This document shows positions 1-10,987 of a DNA stretch of 42,031 bases, in pieces. The number at the start of each line of letters is the position of its first letter. Positions within the stretch are counted from its first letter, which is position 1. The stretch is from Branchiostoma floridae. Taxonomy: Eukaryota; Chordata; Leptocardii; Amphioxiformes; Branchiostomatidae. A program made the position numbers and the translations under genes. The stretch is from positions 16,616,135 to 16,658,165 of the forward strand of contig NC_049989.1 of the NCBI RefSeq assembly GCF_000003815.2, written 5' to 3'. The notes beneath the pieces are model-generated. The model did not search any database, had not been told where the DNA came from, and was given only the letters and a program-made list of their open reading frames with translations.

Positions 1-186
1 ATTGGGCATGACTCATCCCACCCATTCAGATAATTCAATAGTACAGCTAGTATAGTTTCAGCGCCATTGACATATACCTCATGTAGTGCAACTCCGACCC
101 CGGTGCAAGAACCCACCATCAATACTCAAGCAGTATGCAGTCACCGTAGAACAAATCATCCACTGATAGTATATCTATATGGCCCG

Positions 187-718
187 AACAATGACCAAAC
201 CTTACCTGTTACAACAACAAAATGACACTAACCCTTACCTGTTACAACAACAAAATGATACCAACCCTTACCTGTTACAACAACAAAATGACACTAACCC
301 TTACCGGTTACAACAACAAAATGACACTAACCCTTACCGGTTACAACAACAAAATGACACTAACTCTTACCTATTACAACAGCAAAATGACACTAACCCT
401 TACCTGTTACAACAGCAAAATGACACTAACTCTTACCTGTTACAACAACAAAATGACACTAACCCTTACCTGTTACAACAACAAAATGATACCAACCCTT
501 ATCCGTTACAACAAAATGACACTAACCCTTTACTGTTACAACAACAAAATGACACTAATAATAACCCTTAGCTGTTACAACAACAAAATGACACTAACCC
601 TTACCTGTTACAACAAAATGACACTAATCCTTATCCGTTACAACAAAATGACACTAACCCTTACCTATTACAACAACAAAATGGCACTAACCCTTACCGG
701 TTACAACAACAAACTATC
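187..718. repeat. 33-bp minisatellite (about 16 copies)
   Basis: Tandem array of a 33-bp unit built around TTACAACAACAAAATGACAC followed by TAACCCTTACCTG, with 27- and 30-bp variants that lack one or two CAA triplets. Because unit and variants are multiples of three, one frame (179-571) stays open and would read as an 11-residue repeat LLQQQNDTNPY. A second frame stays open to 767 for the same reason. There is no splice context, signal peptide or non-repetitive coding flank, so this is treated as non-coding minisatellite DNA. Amphioxus is known for many minisatellites of this kind. Confidence 0.9.
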
Positions 719-1250
719 CATATACTCTCATGATGTAGACATGAAAGGAAACAAATTAGTTTTATAGCCCAAACATTTATACTTGAATGCATATCGCACA
801 GTTCATGGCTGTGTAGTGCCACCATTTCGGTCTTATCCAACCATCAGCATCCTTGCTTTGAGTAGGAAAGCACGGATAAAGTACCTACCTTTATCCAGGC
901 TTAAGATCTTCCCGGTCACACCTTTTAAGAGCCTTCTACGCCTTCTTCGCGACGTTACGCTCCCATAACTGACGCCAGAAATCCGAAACGTCCGCAGGGT
1001 TCCGACGTACGTGACTGTATGCATACACAATTCCCGGTATATGTAAACCTTAGTCGGGACTTAAGGGAGAGGCGGGGATTCCCTATGTGATTAATGGTGG
1101 CTGACCCTGCGAGTAATTTTCACTCAGCCTCGGCAGCCGGGCAGATGAAAACAGACCAAGGACGGGCTGAGCCACAGTAAACGCACGGGACGAAACCTCA
1201 TTACCTTCGCTAGGAGGATAATGATATGTTTTCGGTTGTGTGTGCATGCA
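719..1250. other. intergenic, nothing recognised
   Basis: No open frame with coding character, RNA gene or repeat end was seen. Short frames on both strands (783-968, 833-1030) overlap each other and carry no known motif. Confidence 0.5.
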
Positions 1251-1285
1251 TGTGAATGTGTGTGTGTGTGTGTGTGTTTGTGTGT

Positions 1286-1322
<37 letters not shown>

Positions 1323-1474
1323 ATGCATGTGAACGTGTGTGTGCGTGTGTGTGTGCGTGTGTGTGTGGGGGGGGGTGTGTGTACGTGTGTGTGTTTGTGT
1401 GTGTGTGGTGTGTGTGTGTACATGCATGTGAATGTGTGTGTGTGTGTGTGTGTGTGCGTGTGTGTGGTGTGGAT
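1251..1474. repeat. GT microsatellite with higher-order spacing
   Basis: Long (GT)n tract interrupted three times by the word CATGCATGTGAA (near 1245, 1322 and 1420) and by a run of G near 1370. The repeated interruption suggests the tract has duplicated internally. Long open frames here on both strands are artefacts of dinucleotide composition. Confidence 0.95.
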
Positions 1475-2911
1475 GGACAGCATGACTCTAGAAGCCTGGA
1501 TGGATGGTTGGTATATGGGTAGGTCTTAAAATTATTCTAGACTTTGGGCCGGCCCCTTAGCGGCTGCTTAAGGACTGCACAGAACTTCCTATTTTGATAT
1601 CCTTAGTTCTGGAAATGTTTTAAGATACAGCAAAACTCCCTTTGTGACACCAGTATATTGTACTGAAGTAATTATCATAATTTTATGAGATGATACATGA
1701 AATACAAAGGCATCAAGACTCTAATTGCAAAACAAAGCAGACACGCATTTTCTAAACTATAGGTTCCTACTGGGTGAAGTTGTTACTTCTTTTGGAATAA
1801 GATACGTCAATTCTGACCTTCAAGAGGTGGTAGGATACCCACACGACTCCTTCCCTTTACCCAATGTTATTAGTTCTGGGCTCGGAGTACTTGCAATAAG
1901 GCACAGACAAAGTATTACATTGTGTGGGGCGAAGTATGGACTGTTCCTAGAATGGTACAATACAATGTTGTCGTTGTTTTTTTCGGTGAGGAACGCTCAA
2001 ACAAATTGTATAATGTCTTCTGTATCCTCAATGGTAGCTTTTTTATTGTTTCTCATTAAAAAGATACAGTGTTATGTACTATGTGATATGATCGTTCTGT
2101 GTTTTTTTTCCAAGAAAATTTACATCAGTAACAAAAACAGCACGGTGACGTCATTTAGCCACAGGGGAAATGTTATATAATCCTATCTGAATATATCGGA
2201 CTTATCAGCATATGGAAGATATACTATTTATCGTATGGTTAATACGGTTGGATATACCATTCAAGGCTTTGGCTGAAGCTGATGTGTAGAGAATCAATAC
2301 CTTATACTGGCCTTTATTGTCATGAGAATGGTGTGTTAAGTGTAAGGAAAGGTCGCCTGAGGACGCAAGTGACGCAATTCAGTTTTATGATCCTGAGCAC
2401 AGATTAATATCACTCCCCGCGACAAGCATGATTAAAGTAACATCACTTGCTCGCCAATTATCTATCTAATCAATCTATTAATAGCAATTATGAATATGAT
2501 ATGAACATGCATTACCTTAATTGTTACGTGTGAGTTTGTGGAAATAATTATCTTTATGATCAGGAATGTAATTTCATTAATATGTCACTTCAATGCATGC
2601 ATGAAATGCCGCGGCAAGAGACTATAACTATAAATCCACCCATTACAAGTGATCATGATATTATATGATATGATATCTTCAGGGTTACCGGTAGCTCAGT
2701 TATGATCTTGTCTGGTTTATAAAGAGACAGATATGCAATTTGGGAGAAATACCCATTGCATTTTTGTCTGGTCCTGATAATATCTATGGCAGAGATAAAC
2801 TACCACTTAAAAAAACCCATTGCATCTCCTGAAAGGGAATTATCTTAGTAATTTTCTTCCTCGTTAAATAATTTGAAATCTTATTTATCATAATCCACTT
2901 TACCATCGGGC
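1475..2911. other. intergenic, no supported gene
   Basis: AT-rich. One 151-codon plus-strand frame (1725-2180) has no recognisable domain, low-complexity hydrophobic stretches and no convincing splice or promoter context, so it is not called as a gene. Nothing else was seen. Confidence 0.45.
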
Positions 2912-2913
2912 TA

Positions 2914-3795
2914 CGAGGGGGGTTCAATAAGTTCTTGTCCTCACCAAGAAATAACAAGCACAACTCAGATTTTCAGGCACAACTTCATAGTATGAAGTCT
3001 TTTATCAATATCCTCCAAATTTCAAATCATTGGAGTCATTACTTTCCAGGCATTCGTTTTTCCTAAATTAGAAGGTAAGTGGCGAGAAAAAAGTTGTGTG
3101 AATTGTGATCAGACATGTGTGGGTCTAGTTTCCCATGCCATAAATTAACAAAAGACGTTGTCAAAATGTTTGATAATGATTCTCTTCCTATGTCAAGCAA
3201 AAAGAATTGGGTTTTTAACTTCCAGCAGCGCAAATTGACCCTACCACTCAGGTCAGGTCAATTGTTCACGTTTTTTTTCCTTCTCCCTCACCTAACGTTA
3301 CTGGGTGTCGCCTGCAAAGTAATGATCACACTAATTTGAATTTTGGTACATATTTATATAAGACTTTATACTTGACATCTATGCTTCGAAATCTGAGCTG
3401 TGCTTATTTTTTCTCGGTAAAGTCGGGGACTTATTGATAACCCCACGTACATGTATAAAGTCTTATATAAATGTGTACCAAAATTCAAATTATTGTGATC
3501 ATCATGTTGCAGGCGACACCCAGTAACGTTAGGTAAGGGATAACGAAAAAAAAAGGTGGACAATTGATCTGCAACCTGAGGTGTGAGGTCAAATTGTCTG
3601 ATCACACTTCACCCTTCTTTTTCTCCCCACTTACCTTCTAATTTAGAAAAAACGAATGCCTGGAAAGTAATGACTCCAATGATTTGTAATTTGGAGGATA
3701 TTGATAAAAGACTTCATACTATGAAGTTGTGCCTGAAAATCTGAGTTGTGCTTGTTATTTCTTGGTGAGGCCAAGAACTTATTGAACCCCCCTCG
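2914..3795. mobile_element. foldback mariner-like MITE, 882 bp, TA target duplication
   Basis: Both ends read inward as CGAGGGGGGTTCAATAAGTT, a mariner-type terminus, and are flanked by TA (2912-2913 and 3796-3797). The two arms are reverse complements: the outer ~190 bp match almost perfectly (2914-3110 against 3795-3605), and an inner block (3292-3371 against ~3450-3530) also matches. The left arm has about 110 extra bases near 3117-3230. A third, diverged copy of the terminus lies at the centre (about 3383-3447, ending ACCCCACG before TA). No transposase frame is present, so the element must be mobilised in trans. Confidence 0.85.
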
Positions 3796-3797
3796 TA

Positions 3798-5097
3798 CGT
3801 TGTCTTCTTGCATAAGACACCATTTCAATTTTAACGAAGGACGCTCGTTGTAGTTTGTTGAAGATAATAGCAGAATTACCCAGTAAAGGTACAGTTAATC
3901 CAAGTCTGTCGTCAAATGCTAGCAACTTCTTGTTCAAGGTATTTAGGTTGGCTAAATTGGCATTTTGACCTTCCATTGTTTTCTTAAGCTTTATTAATGA
4001 ATTAAGAAAGAATAGAGTCGTAACGAATATTGATAGATGGGCATGAAAGAATTCTAAATATATTTTTTGGGTCCATATTTATGACGTCATCAGGTTTTAT
4101 TGCCCCTAATATTATTTTTTATGACAAAATACAGCACTTTGGTACATACCACTGCAATGAAACTATGTTTTTCATGTGCATAATGATGAAAGCTACAAAC
4201 TCACGGTTGCGCAAATTGATATCTACTAACGATCTGTAGTTACAAAAAAAATGTTTTTTTTTTAATTAGATGAAAACAAATATTTTCTAATTACTACAGA
4301 GCATTCACAGCATTGTCATCTTCCTGTTCTGTCCCCACAACACCTTCAGTTTGATTAATCGTTTTGTACTCTTTGCAGTGACAAATTGAGGGCTGGACAC
4401 AAATGAACCACATGAAACACCCTGGTCCTTCCTACAGTTGTTATATGTGCAATCAATCACAATGTAAATTCAACCATAACCGTCTAGAGTGGTACATTTG
4501 TATCGTACATTTTAACAGTAGTACGCGTTTTACATGCTGATCACACAATCTTCCCAACGTAGTTTATTTTTTTAGATTTAACTGCATTAAAGAGTGATAC
4601 ATTCGTACCTCTACATTTCATTAAAGGTACACATTTTACAGCACGTGTGCTGATCACATAAACAGCTAAACAAATAGATAAATAAAAATAGATAATCGTC
4701 CTTTGTTTGCAATACTTTAAGTGCTACTTTTACCTGATTTGTTTGATACGTTACTTTGATTTTCTTTATTTCCTTTGATATTTGGTAAAAGTATTATTCT
4801 ATAATTTCGACTTATTTATTCTTGATCTGTAGATCATATTCAGTTTCTATTATCTGTCGCGTTAAAATTTCTCCTGTAGTTTCAATTGATTACATTGTTC
4901 TGGTGTAGTTTCAAATGATTTCATTTGTTGTTATTAATTAGCCTTGATTTATGTATACTAATCGTCATTATTATTTAGATTATATACCTAGTTTGTTAAG
5001 GGGGACGATGAAAAGCCACAAATGCTTCTGTTCCCTCCTGCATTTTTTCGTCTTATTCTATTTATCATTTGTTTTTATTTGTTGTATATGTGCTAAA
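3798..5097. other. AT-rich intergenic, weak internal duplication
   Basis: No gene seen. A diverged direct duplication is visible: a block ending GCTGATCACA occurs near 4489-4550 and again near 4600-4665. A shorter repeat of GTAGTTTCAA occurs near 4878 and 4908. Confidence 0.4.
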
Positions 5098-5556
5098 TTA
5101 AATTAATAACATAAAAATTAACAAAATCAAACACCAGTCTTTCCTAAAACCTAAGGGTAACCTTACACGACCCACGCCAGTGTTCCAAACGATCTTCTGT
5201 AGTTCTAGCATCAATAACTTGCCATAACCATAACTCGGCAATGGTGAATATATTTTTGTGGCGTCTTTTTTCGATGCTGCGTTACCACCATAGCGCCTGA
5301 AGCGACCCTTACAAATCCCCAAATCCTCAACTTCTTTCAAAAATCCCTGGCTGTAAATAGGTGGGACTCTAATGGTGACTGTCATATTTCTTTTCAATAT
5401 CTTAAGTATTTTATATGCCGCCATAAAAAAACAAATGGCGCAATAAAAAAAATAAAGGCAGAAATTGACTGATGCAGTAGTTGGGAGCGGCTGGAATGGA
5501 ACCAACTTTTTATAAGGCCTGAACAAAACAATGGTTTGTTTCCTGTTAACGACCAT
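5098..5556 (-). other. unrecognised 152-codon open frame, doubtful
   Basis: An open frame on the minus strand. An internal ATG at about 5424 sits in a good context (ATGGCGGC) and would give about 108 residues with a basic N-terminus (MAAYKILKILKRN) followed by a non-repetitive segment containing RVPPIYSQGF and NTGVGRVRLP. The composition is more protein-like than most frames here, but I do not recognise a family. The C-terminus is a hydrophobic AT-rich run. No flanking exons or polyadenylation evidence were found. It could be a retrocopy, an exon of an unknown gene, or chance. Confidence 0.2.
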
Positions 5557-6455
5557 AGCATTTTTAAGTCTTTTTCTACTTAATGGTTATCATGTAACAA
5601 GACCTGAAGGTTATTTCAAGGTGTGACCCGAATTCCACTCCAAGGTTACGGGTTACATTGTAACTGTAACAGCATCTCTTCTCCATAGGTCAGAAACATC
5701 ATGATTGAGACCAGCTCAATTGCTCACTTACAGTAAGGAATTTAATTAAGGACTAACTAAACCAATAGGCAAAGCAGACTGCTCGGGGAATGTCCTACTA
5801 ATAGTCGACCGATGGCAAGAATAATGGAATTTTCTAATCTGGGAGAAAATTCAAAACAGACTTCCCGCATTTCTCACTGTAAACATATCAAGGCTTTGAA
5901 CATTTGACGTAAGAATGTGTAGAAAAAATGTACTTTTCTTGTTCAGTTTAATTGTGCTTGCACATTGTTTATCTGTATTTTTATAATTTGATATTGAAAA
6001 TACAAGTGACTGCATACTGAATTTCAGCTTTTACTTTGCGCGATTCTGCTTGTTGGACGATTTTCTTGGAGATTTCTTTTTCAGAACCGTAACTGAAATC
6101 AAATTTCTTTGGCCTAATAATAGACTAGCACAGAGAGTTTCTGTGAACGTTTATCGGGTTGTATCGAGCGATTTGTCGACGTTAGATTCGGTGAAAAACG
6201 TCCAATGATTTCCAATACATCGGACAATGAATCAGCGGCTCCGATTGCCAATGAACGTTCTGTCTTGTCAATACGCGTACTAACAAGGCTGTACTTTTAA
6301 GTGACTGACTGCAGTTTAAGTGATACTCTTTCGTCTTACCTTATTGAGCATTCGAAGTTGATCAGTACGAGAGAGATCATTTTCTTGCTATCGATCATAT
6401 GCACAGCTGTGCCTTTATTTTCAAGACATTTCTGGTGCAGTTATTAGGTCATAAC
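5557..6455. other. intergenic, nothing recognised
   Basis: No repeat ends, RNA genes or coding frames with recognisable motifs were found. Confidence 0.4.
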
Positions 6456-6458
6456 TTG

Positions 6459-7135
6459 GGCTACAGCAAGTAAACTCTATGGATGACATTAGCATACTCA
6501 TTAATTTTCACCTGACTTTTGAATAAAAAAAAAGAAGATTTTTTCCACCTCCAGAGATTATGAACATGGTCAATATGTACCAAAATAGGAAAATATATTG
6601 ATGTTTGATTGTACTTGTAGACGTGACACTAGTGAGGAACATGTAGTCATGACTGTAGTTGAAGATGTGGAACTAGTTCTATGGTAAAAGTGGTACAAAT
6701 GTAATAACCATGACTATAGTTGTCAACTTGGTAAGTGATACGAGTCTACCACACTATTGTCACTTTGTGCACGTCTTAAATACACAAATAAAAGACTTGC
6801 TGGTTGTGATACTAATCTTCAAATCTTTGTTACAACATTTATGGCATCTGTTTTAAAATTTGGATATCTTGTTTTCTTTTCCTAATCTCCAAGCAGATCA
6901 TACGGTAGCGTAGGATAGTATCAAAAGCTTTCAGAGGGGTGAAGCCGACCTAGGAGTGTGTTTCGCTACAAGGCAAATGGACACATTTTGGCTGACTACA
7001 CTTCTTGGCCAGTTTCGTACTATCTTATGCCATCGTAGTACGTTATTCTTTACCAGTCTTATTTTGTTTCAACCTCTTCCGTCAAATTGTATATTCCACA
7101 GAGGATGTCATACATACAATCTACTTGCTGTGGTC
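6459..7135. mobile_element. GGCC-family TIR element, copy 1 (677 bp)
   Basis: Left end GGCTACAGCAAGTAAACT..., right end the reverse complement GACCACAGCAAGTAGATT..., followed on both sides by a TATGGATGACAT-like block about 20 bp in. Flanked by TTG on both sides (6456-6458, 7136-7138), a likely 3-bp target duplication. It shares internal sequence (TGTACTTGTAGACGTGACAC and later blocks) with the copy ending at 16612. No transposase. A 3-bp TWA-type duplication elsewhere in the family suggests PIF/Harbinger, which is an inference. Confidence 0.75.
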
Positions 7136-7412
7136 TTGAAAAGAAGTTCAATGCCGTGAATTCCTTCTTTGTACCGCACAGTTTGCACACGTGGGTGGAC
7201 AGATAGATCAAGGTATTATCCTCCCGTCACGTTTGGGGTTTGAGTGGGAGGGCGCAATCAAGAAAGGTCTTTTCCTTCTTGACACTGAGGTCAAAAGATC
7301 GGAAGGAAATCTTGATAATGGTAGGGTTCGGTTTGGGGCACGGATGGGCAGATAGATTGAGGCATCGTGGTCAGAAAACAGTATGCGGTTGATCTTTGTT
7401 GTTTGTTGGGTG

Positions 7413-8340
7413 CATGCCCGTAGCCAGGATTTTGGTTGGGGGGGTTCGTTTTAGTACTTGTGGGACCATCGAGCGCCACGGGCGCGATACTCACGCCGAA
7501 GGCGTGAGCTGCCTAGGGGGGTCCGGGGGCATGCTCCCCCGGGAAAAATTGAAATCTAGACCCTCTGAAACGCTATTTCCTTCATTTTGGCGGGCAAAAT
7601 TTGTTGGACAAGTTTAATGGAATTACTATTGAAATACACAAGGCTTTCGGCGTAAGTCTTCATATTTTCACCATGTCCTACACCAAAGGTGCGAAGCGTC
7701 GCAATGGAGGTCCGACGAAATTTTGAAATCTGGACCCTCCGAAAAGCTATTTCCCGCATTTTGAGGGACAAATTTTGTTGCCAGACTAAGCTAAATTCAA
7801 TGACATTTCTCTAAGAGAAAAATTCTTTTGAGGTGGACGCCCCCCCCCCCCCTCCCAACATATTTTTACCATGCCTAGCGCCGGAGGCGTTTGCTGTCGC
7901 AAGGGAAATCCGGGAAATCTTTAATTGATCTGGACCCTCTGAAACGCCATTTCTTGCATTTTCAGGAGCAAATTTAGCAAATTAAGCTAAGCTCAGTGAA
8001 CTTTTGTATGAACCAGAAAGGCTTTTGAGGGCGTCGCACCCACCACATCACGGGGCCTGTTCACTATGTCCGGCCCCGAGGACGCAAGCCGTCGCAAGGG
8101 AGGTCCGGGAAATTTCTGGACATTCGCAAACGCCATCTCCTGCACTTTCTGGGGCAAATTTTGCTGATATACTTACTAAGATTGAATGAAATGTCTATCA
8201 GTGAAAAATGCAAATCAGTCATGCCTTTGAAAAAAAATCGTGGACATGAACAAGTGGACCTTCATGCGTGAAAAAGTGGACCTTTTGAGCGCGTGGGGGG
8301 TTCTTCCGAACCCCCCGAACCCCCCCTGGCTACGGGCATG
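7413..8340. mobile_element. CCCGTAGCC-ended TIR element with four internal repeats
   Basis: Ends are CCCGTAGCCAGG (7417 onward) and its reverse complement CCTGGCTACGGG (to 8336), flanked by CATG on both sides (7413-7416, 8337-8340), a probable 4-bp target duplication. G-rich/C-rich subterminal runs pair with one another. Inside, a block of about 190 bp beginning near CTGGACCCTCTGAAACGC and including a GCATTTT...GGCAAATTT core is repeated about four times (near 7555, 7735, 7930, 8118). There is no transposase. I recall related CCCGTAGCC ends from other marine invertebrates but cannot name the superfamily securely. Confidence 0.75.
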
Positions 8341-8342
8341 GG

Positions 8343-9010
8343 GTGTCCCTGTGGCTCGACTGGTAGCGGGCTCACATTTGAGCTCTTGGTTTCAATCAGT
8401 CTGGTTCAAGTCCTGGGGTTTATTTATTGTTTATTGTTCATTGACTTCTTTAGTTGTTGACATATCATTACAACAACTACTCTTCCAGGAGTAATACACA
8501 TAATACTTGGACACATACAGTTTGTAACATACACAACATATAACATGTCAATAAAAAAATCATCAAACTAACGCATGTGCCTTATCAAAATTATCAAGTC
8601 CCTCATGTGCCATTAGCTGAGTTTCGCATTACATGTTTCACTAGCTGCTGTCTGAACATCCTGGATGTGCTCACAGTTTGCAACTCATGTGATAGTTTGT
8701 TCCATTCGGATGTAGCTCTGTATGTGAAAGATTTCTTAAGACTGTTTGTCTTTGTTTCTCAGTTCTAAAGTTCTTCCGTGTTGCATGTCTCGTATGATAG
8801 CTGTGCTGGTTAGATACCAAACGTATTCCACCGTACAATAATGACGGCTCCTTGGAAAGGAGTACTTTGTGAAAGGTACACATGTTGCTTACATAGAGTC
8901 TTTCGCTTACAGTCAACCATGATAAGACAGGGCATGTCGGTTGGGGTTGCACCCGACTTTCAGAAGGGATGTTAAATTGAAGGTCTGGTGTTCAAAGAGG
9001 TGCCTTAAAA
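8343..9010 (+). mobile_element. tRNA-derived SINE, interrupted by a LINE fragment
   Basis: The head (8343-8418) carries pol III boxes: A-box TGGCTCGACTGG (8352-8363) and B-box GGTTCAAGTCC (8403-8413). The body/tail word GGTTG...GACTTTC.GAAGGGA.GTTAAAT appears only at about 8938-8975. The other copy (19799-19900) has head and tail close together, so the ~520 bp between them here, which contains LINE coding remnants, is best read as a later insertion. The head begins three bases after the CATG duplication of the preceding element. Confidence 0.6.
8603..8940 (-). pseudogene. C-terminal fragment of a CR1/L2-like LINE ORF2, frameshifted
   Basis: On the minus strand, two adjacent frames together resemble the region downstream of the reverse transcriptase in CR1/L2-type non-LTR retrotransposons. 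The upstream frame has LSWLTVSERLYV and RLVSNQHSYHTR (family: W-L-x-V-x-E-R and H-x-Y-x-T-R). The downstream frame has KKSFTYRATSEWNKLSHEL and the F-x-x-x-L-x-x-H end, stopping at TGA (8603-8605). A frameshift near 8755 separates them. The RT core is absent (5' truncation is normal for LINEs). The sequence down to about 8420 would be its 3' UTR. It is dead as a coding unit. Confidence 0.8.
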
Positions 9011-9065
9011 GAATTGACATTGACTTTCGTCTTCCCAACGTTTACATGAATATCAAATATTATCG

Positions 9066-9195
9066 TTATACGTCCAGAGGTTGAATTATACTGACTACAA
9101 AAATACGGAAACAAAGGCAAACAGGCAGACACACAGACACACCCGGAACTATACCTCCTTTCTTCATGGAGATAACAAAAAAAGGTTGGAACAAT
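9066..9195 (-). repeat. end of a dispersed repeat (GGAGGTATAG family)
   Basis: Minus-strand reading gives TATCTCCATGAAGAAAGGAGG, then TATAGTTCCGGGTGTGTCTG and an imperfect TCTG tract, closely resembling the end of the repeat at 14604-15352, including the small terminal hairpin of TCCTCC/GGAG type. This shows the C-terminal part of the open frame 9066-9665 is repeat sequence, not protein. Confidence 0.65.
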
Positions 9196-9617
9196 ACCAC
9201 TGGTGTATCTAGATTTCGGCAGCCTCCAGGATTCGTCCGAAAACGTACGTGAATTCGATATCCAGGATTCGTAATTCCGGTGCCGTCAATCATGGTGATG
9301 GACAGCTCAGAATAAATTCTACATAAACCTCTTGCGGGGAGATACAAAGATGGTGGCCTTCTATATAAACCACGAAAACAACATGCGAGATAGTCTCCGC
9401 CCTTGAAAACCTCAAGTACACGTTCTGGATAAACATCGTTGTTTATCCAGGATATGCGTCCTGTTTGGGCCGTTTTCTGGATATCCAGCATGCGGCTTAG
9501 TACGGATTCTAGATACTGACGTAATTCGGATGCAACACCACCCTTATCTGACAGGCAACACAAACTATATGGCGTCCGGAGCTTCAGTGTGTCAACATCT
9601 GAGAGTATGATCAAACC
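9196..9617 (-). other. possible lone exon, minus strand, unknown protein
   Basis: On the minus strand a strong splice acceptor (CGTTTTTTGCTGCAG, AG at 9619-9618) precedes an open frame of about 140 codons with non-repetitive, protein-like composition: DVDTLKLRTPYSLCCLSDKG, then YLESVLSRMLDIQKTAQTG, then WINNDVYPERVLEVFKGGDY. I do not recognise a family. The frame runs into a dispersed repeat near 9195, no donor is obvious, and no partner exon was found. It could be one exon of a minus-strand gene, a pseudo-exon, or transposon coding debris. Confidence 0.28.
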
Positions 9618-9748
9618 CTGCAGCAAAAAACGAGTGGCATTAAAGTAAAAGTCTACCTGCCACAAAACATCGGGAAACAGTCAGGTAGAGTCAATCCGTT
9701 GGAAGACGAGGACTTGTAAAACGTCACCGTTGGACATCATGACATCGC

Positions 9749-10544
9749 CTCAACTTCAGCAGCCATCAGTGAGTGAAATGTTGATATCAGACTTTGACAT
9801 AAAAGGTAAGAAAGTTATAAGCTGAGTCCCTTTAAGCGACGTTCCAGGCCTAAATAGGATCTTTTTCAAAGAAACTCAGTCTGGAAGCTTATAAAAAGAC
9901 AGGTATGGGTCTGTGAGGATCCCAAAGGAAAGGTTGTTATAAAATGATATAAATGCATTAAACGCAGTAATATTCTGTATGCAAAATCATAACATTTAGG
10001 TTACAAAAAGTATCATGAGACAAAATTCTTCAGAAGCATAGAAAATATTATAGAACGGATAGTGTTGCTCGGACCCAAGGTAGACTGTTGAGGGCTAAAT
10101 GATTTGCCAACCTTGTTTCATCGTAGTAAAAATTTTCTGAAGTTGAAATCTGCTTCAACTTCAGCAGCCATCAGTGAGTGAAATGTTGATATCAAACTTT
10201 GACATAAAAGGCAAGAAAGTCATAAGCTGTGTCCCTCTAAGCGACATTCCAGGTCTGAAAAGGATCTATTTCAAAGAAACTCAATCTGAAAGCTAATAAA
10301 AAGACAGGTATGGGTCTGTGAGGACCCAAAAGGAAAGTTAGTTATAAAATGATATAAATGCATCAAACGCAGTAATATTCTGTATGCAAAATCATAACAG
10401 TTAGGTTACAAAAAGTATCATCAGACAAAATTCTTCAGAAGCATAGAAAATATTATAGAACGGATAGTGTTGCTCGGACCCAAGGTAGACTGTTGAGGGC
10501 TAAATGATTTGTCAAGCTTGTTTCATCGTAGTAAAAATTTTCTG
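9749..10544. repeat. 389-bp direct tandem duplication, period 405
   Basis: Copy 1 (9749-10139) and copy 2 (10154-10544) start with TCAACTTCAGCAGCCATCAG and end with CGTAGTAAAAATTTTCTG. They are offset by 405 bp with a 14-16 bp spacer and a few percent substitutions. Neither copy shows coding character or TIRs, so this looks like a fairly recent local duplication. Confidence 0.9.
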
Positions 10545-10689
10545 GCTGAAATATTATTCTAGTTTGGTCAACTGTTTTTATTTTATTACTACAGTCAGTA
10601 TCATAGGGAGAAGATTCCCAGAAATTTACTAGATTTGGAATTTCAGCGGCCAAGTGCGCTAGGACAGTGAGGCTATTGGCCGCATGTAA

Positions 10690-10987
10690 CCCCCCCCCCC
10701 TTATACCAGAAGTTAAAGTTGTCCGTACATCTGTGCAAATGCTTATGGGTGGCGCCCATCTCCATTTCGAGTAGCTCTTGGGCCACACATGTGCAAGCCA
10801 CCACAGCAGGGGGCTGGTCCGCTGGTAGTGATGTGTGTTTATCTTCCATAATCTTTCTCATTAGTGCTGAGTGCTAAGCAGAGTAAGCAGCATGTACCAG
10901 TCTTTGGTATGACTTGGCCGGGATCTAACTCACGACCTACCGACAGCAAGGCGAACAATCTACCCACTCGGCCATTGCACCGGCCAT
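10690..10987 (-). mobile_element. tRNA-derived SINE, minus strand
   Basis: Read on the minus strand from 10987: GGCCGGTGCAATGGCCGAGT (A-box TGGCCGAGTGGGT), then GGTAGGTCGTGAGTTAGATCC (diverged B-box), GGCCAAGTCATACCAAAGAC, and a body with TGCTGCTTACTCTGCTTAG. The head resembles a Leu/Ser-type tRNA with a decayed B-box. It ends near a run of G/C (about 10690-10700). Short open frames across it are not genes. Confidence 0.75.

Noticed and set aside
1083-1529. Overlapping His/Thr-rich and Cys/Val-rich open frames on both strands
   Set aside because: They are translations of the GT microsatellite; the same pattern recurs at 13523-13914.
8343-8418. Functional tRNA gene
   Set aside because: A- and B-boxes are present but the sequence does not form a full cloverleaf (anticodon region duplicated, acceptor stem not matched); it fits a SINE head.
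10910-10987. Minus-strand tRNA gene
   Set aside because: The B-box is decayed (GTTAGATCC) and the sequence continues into a typical SINE body.
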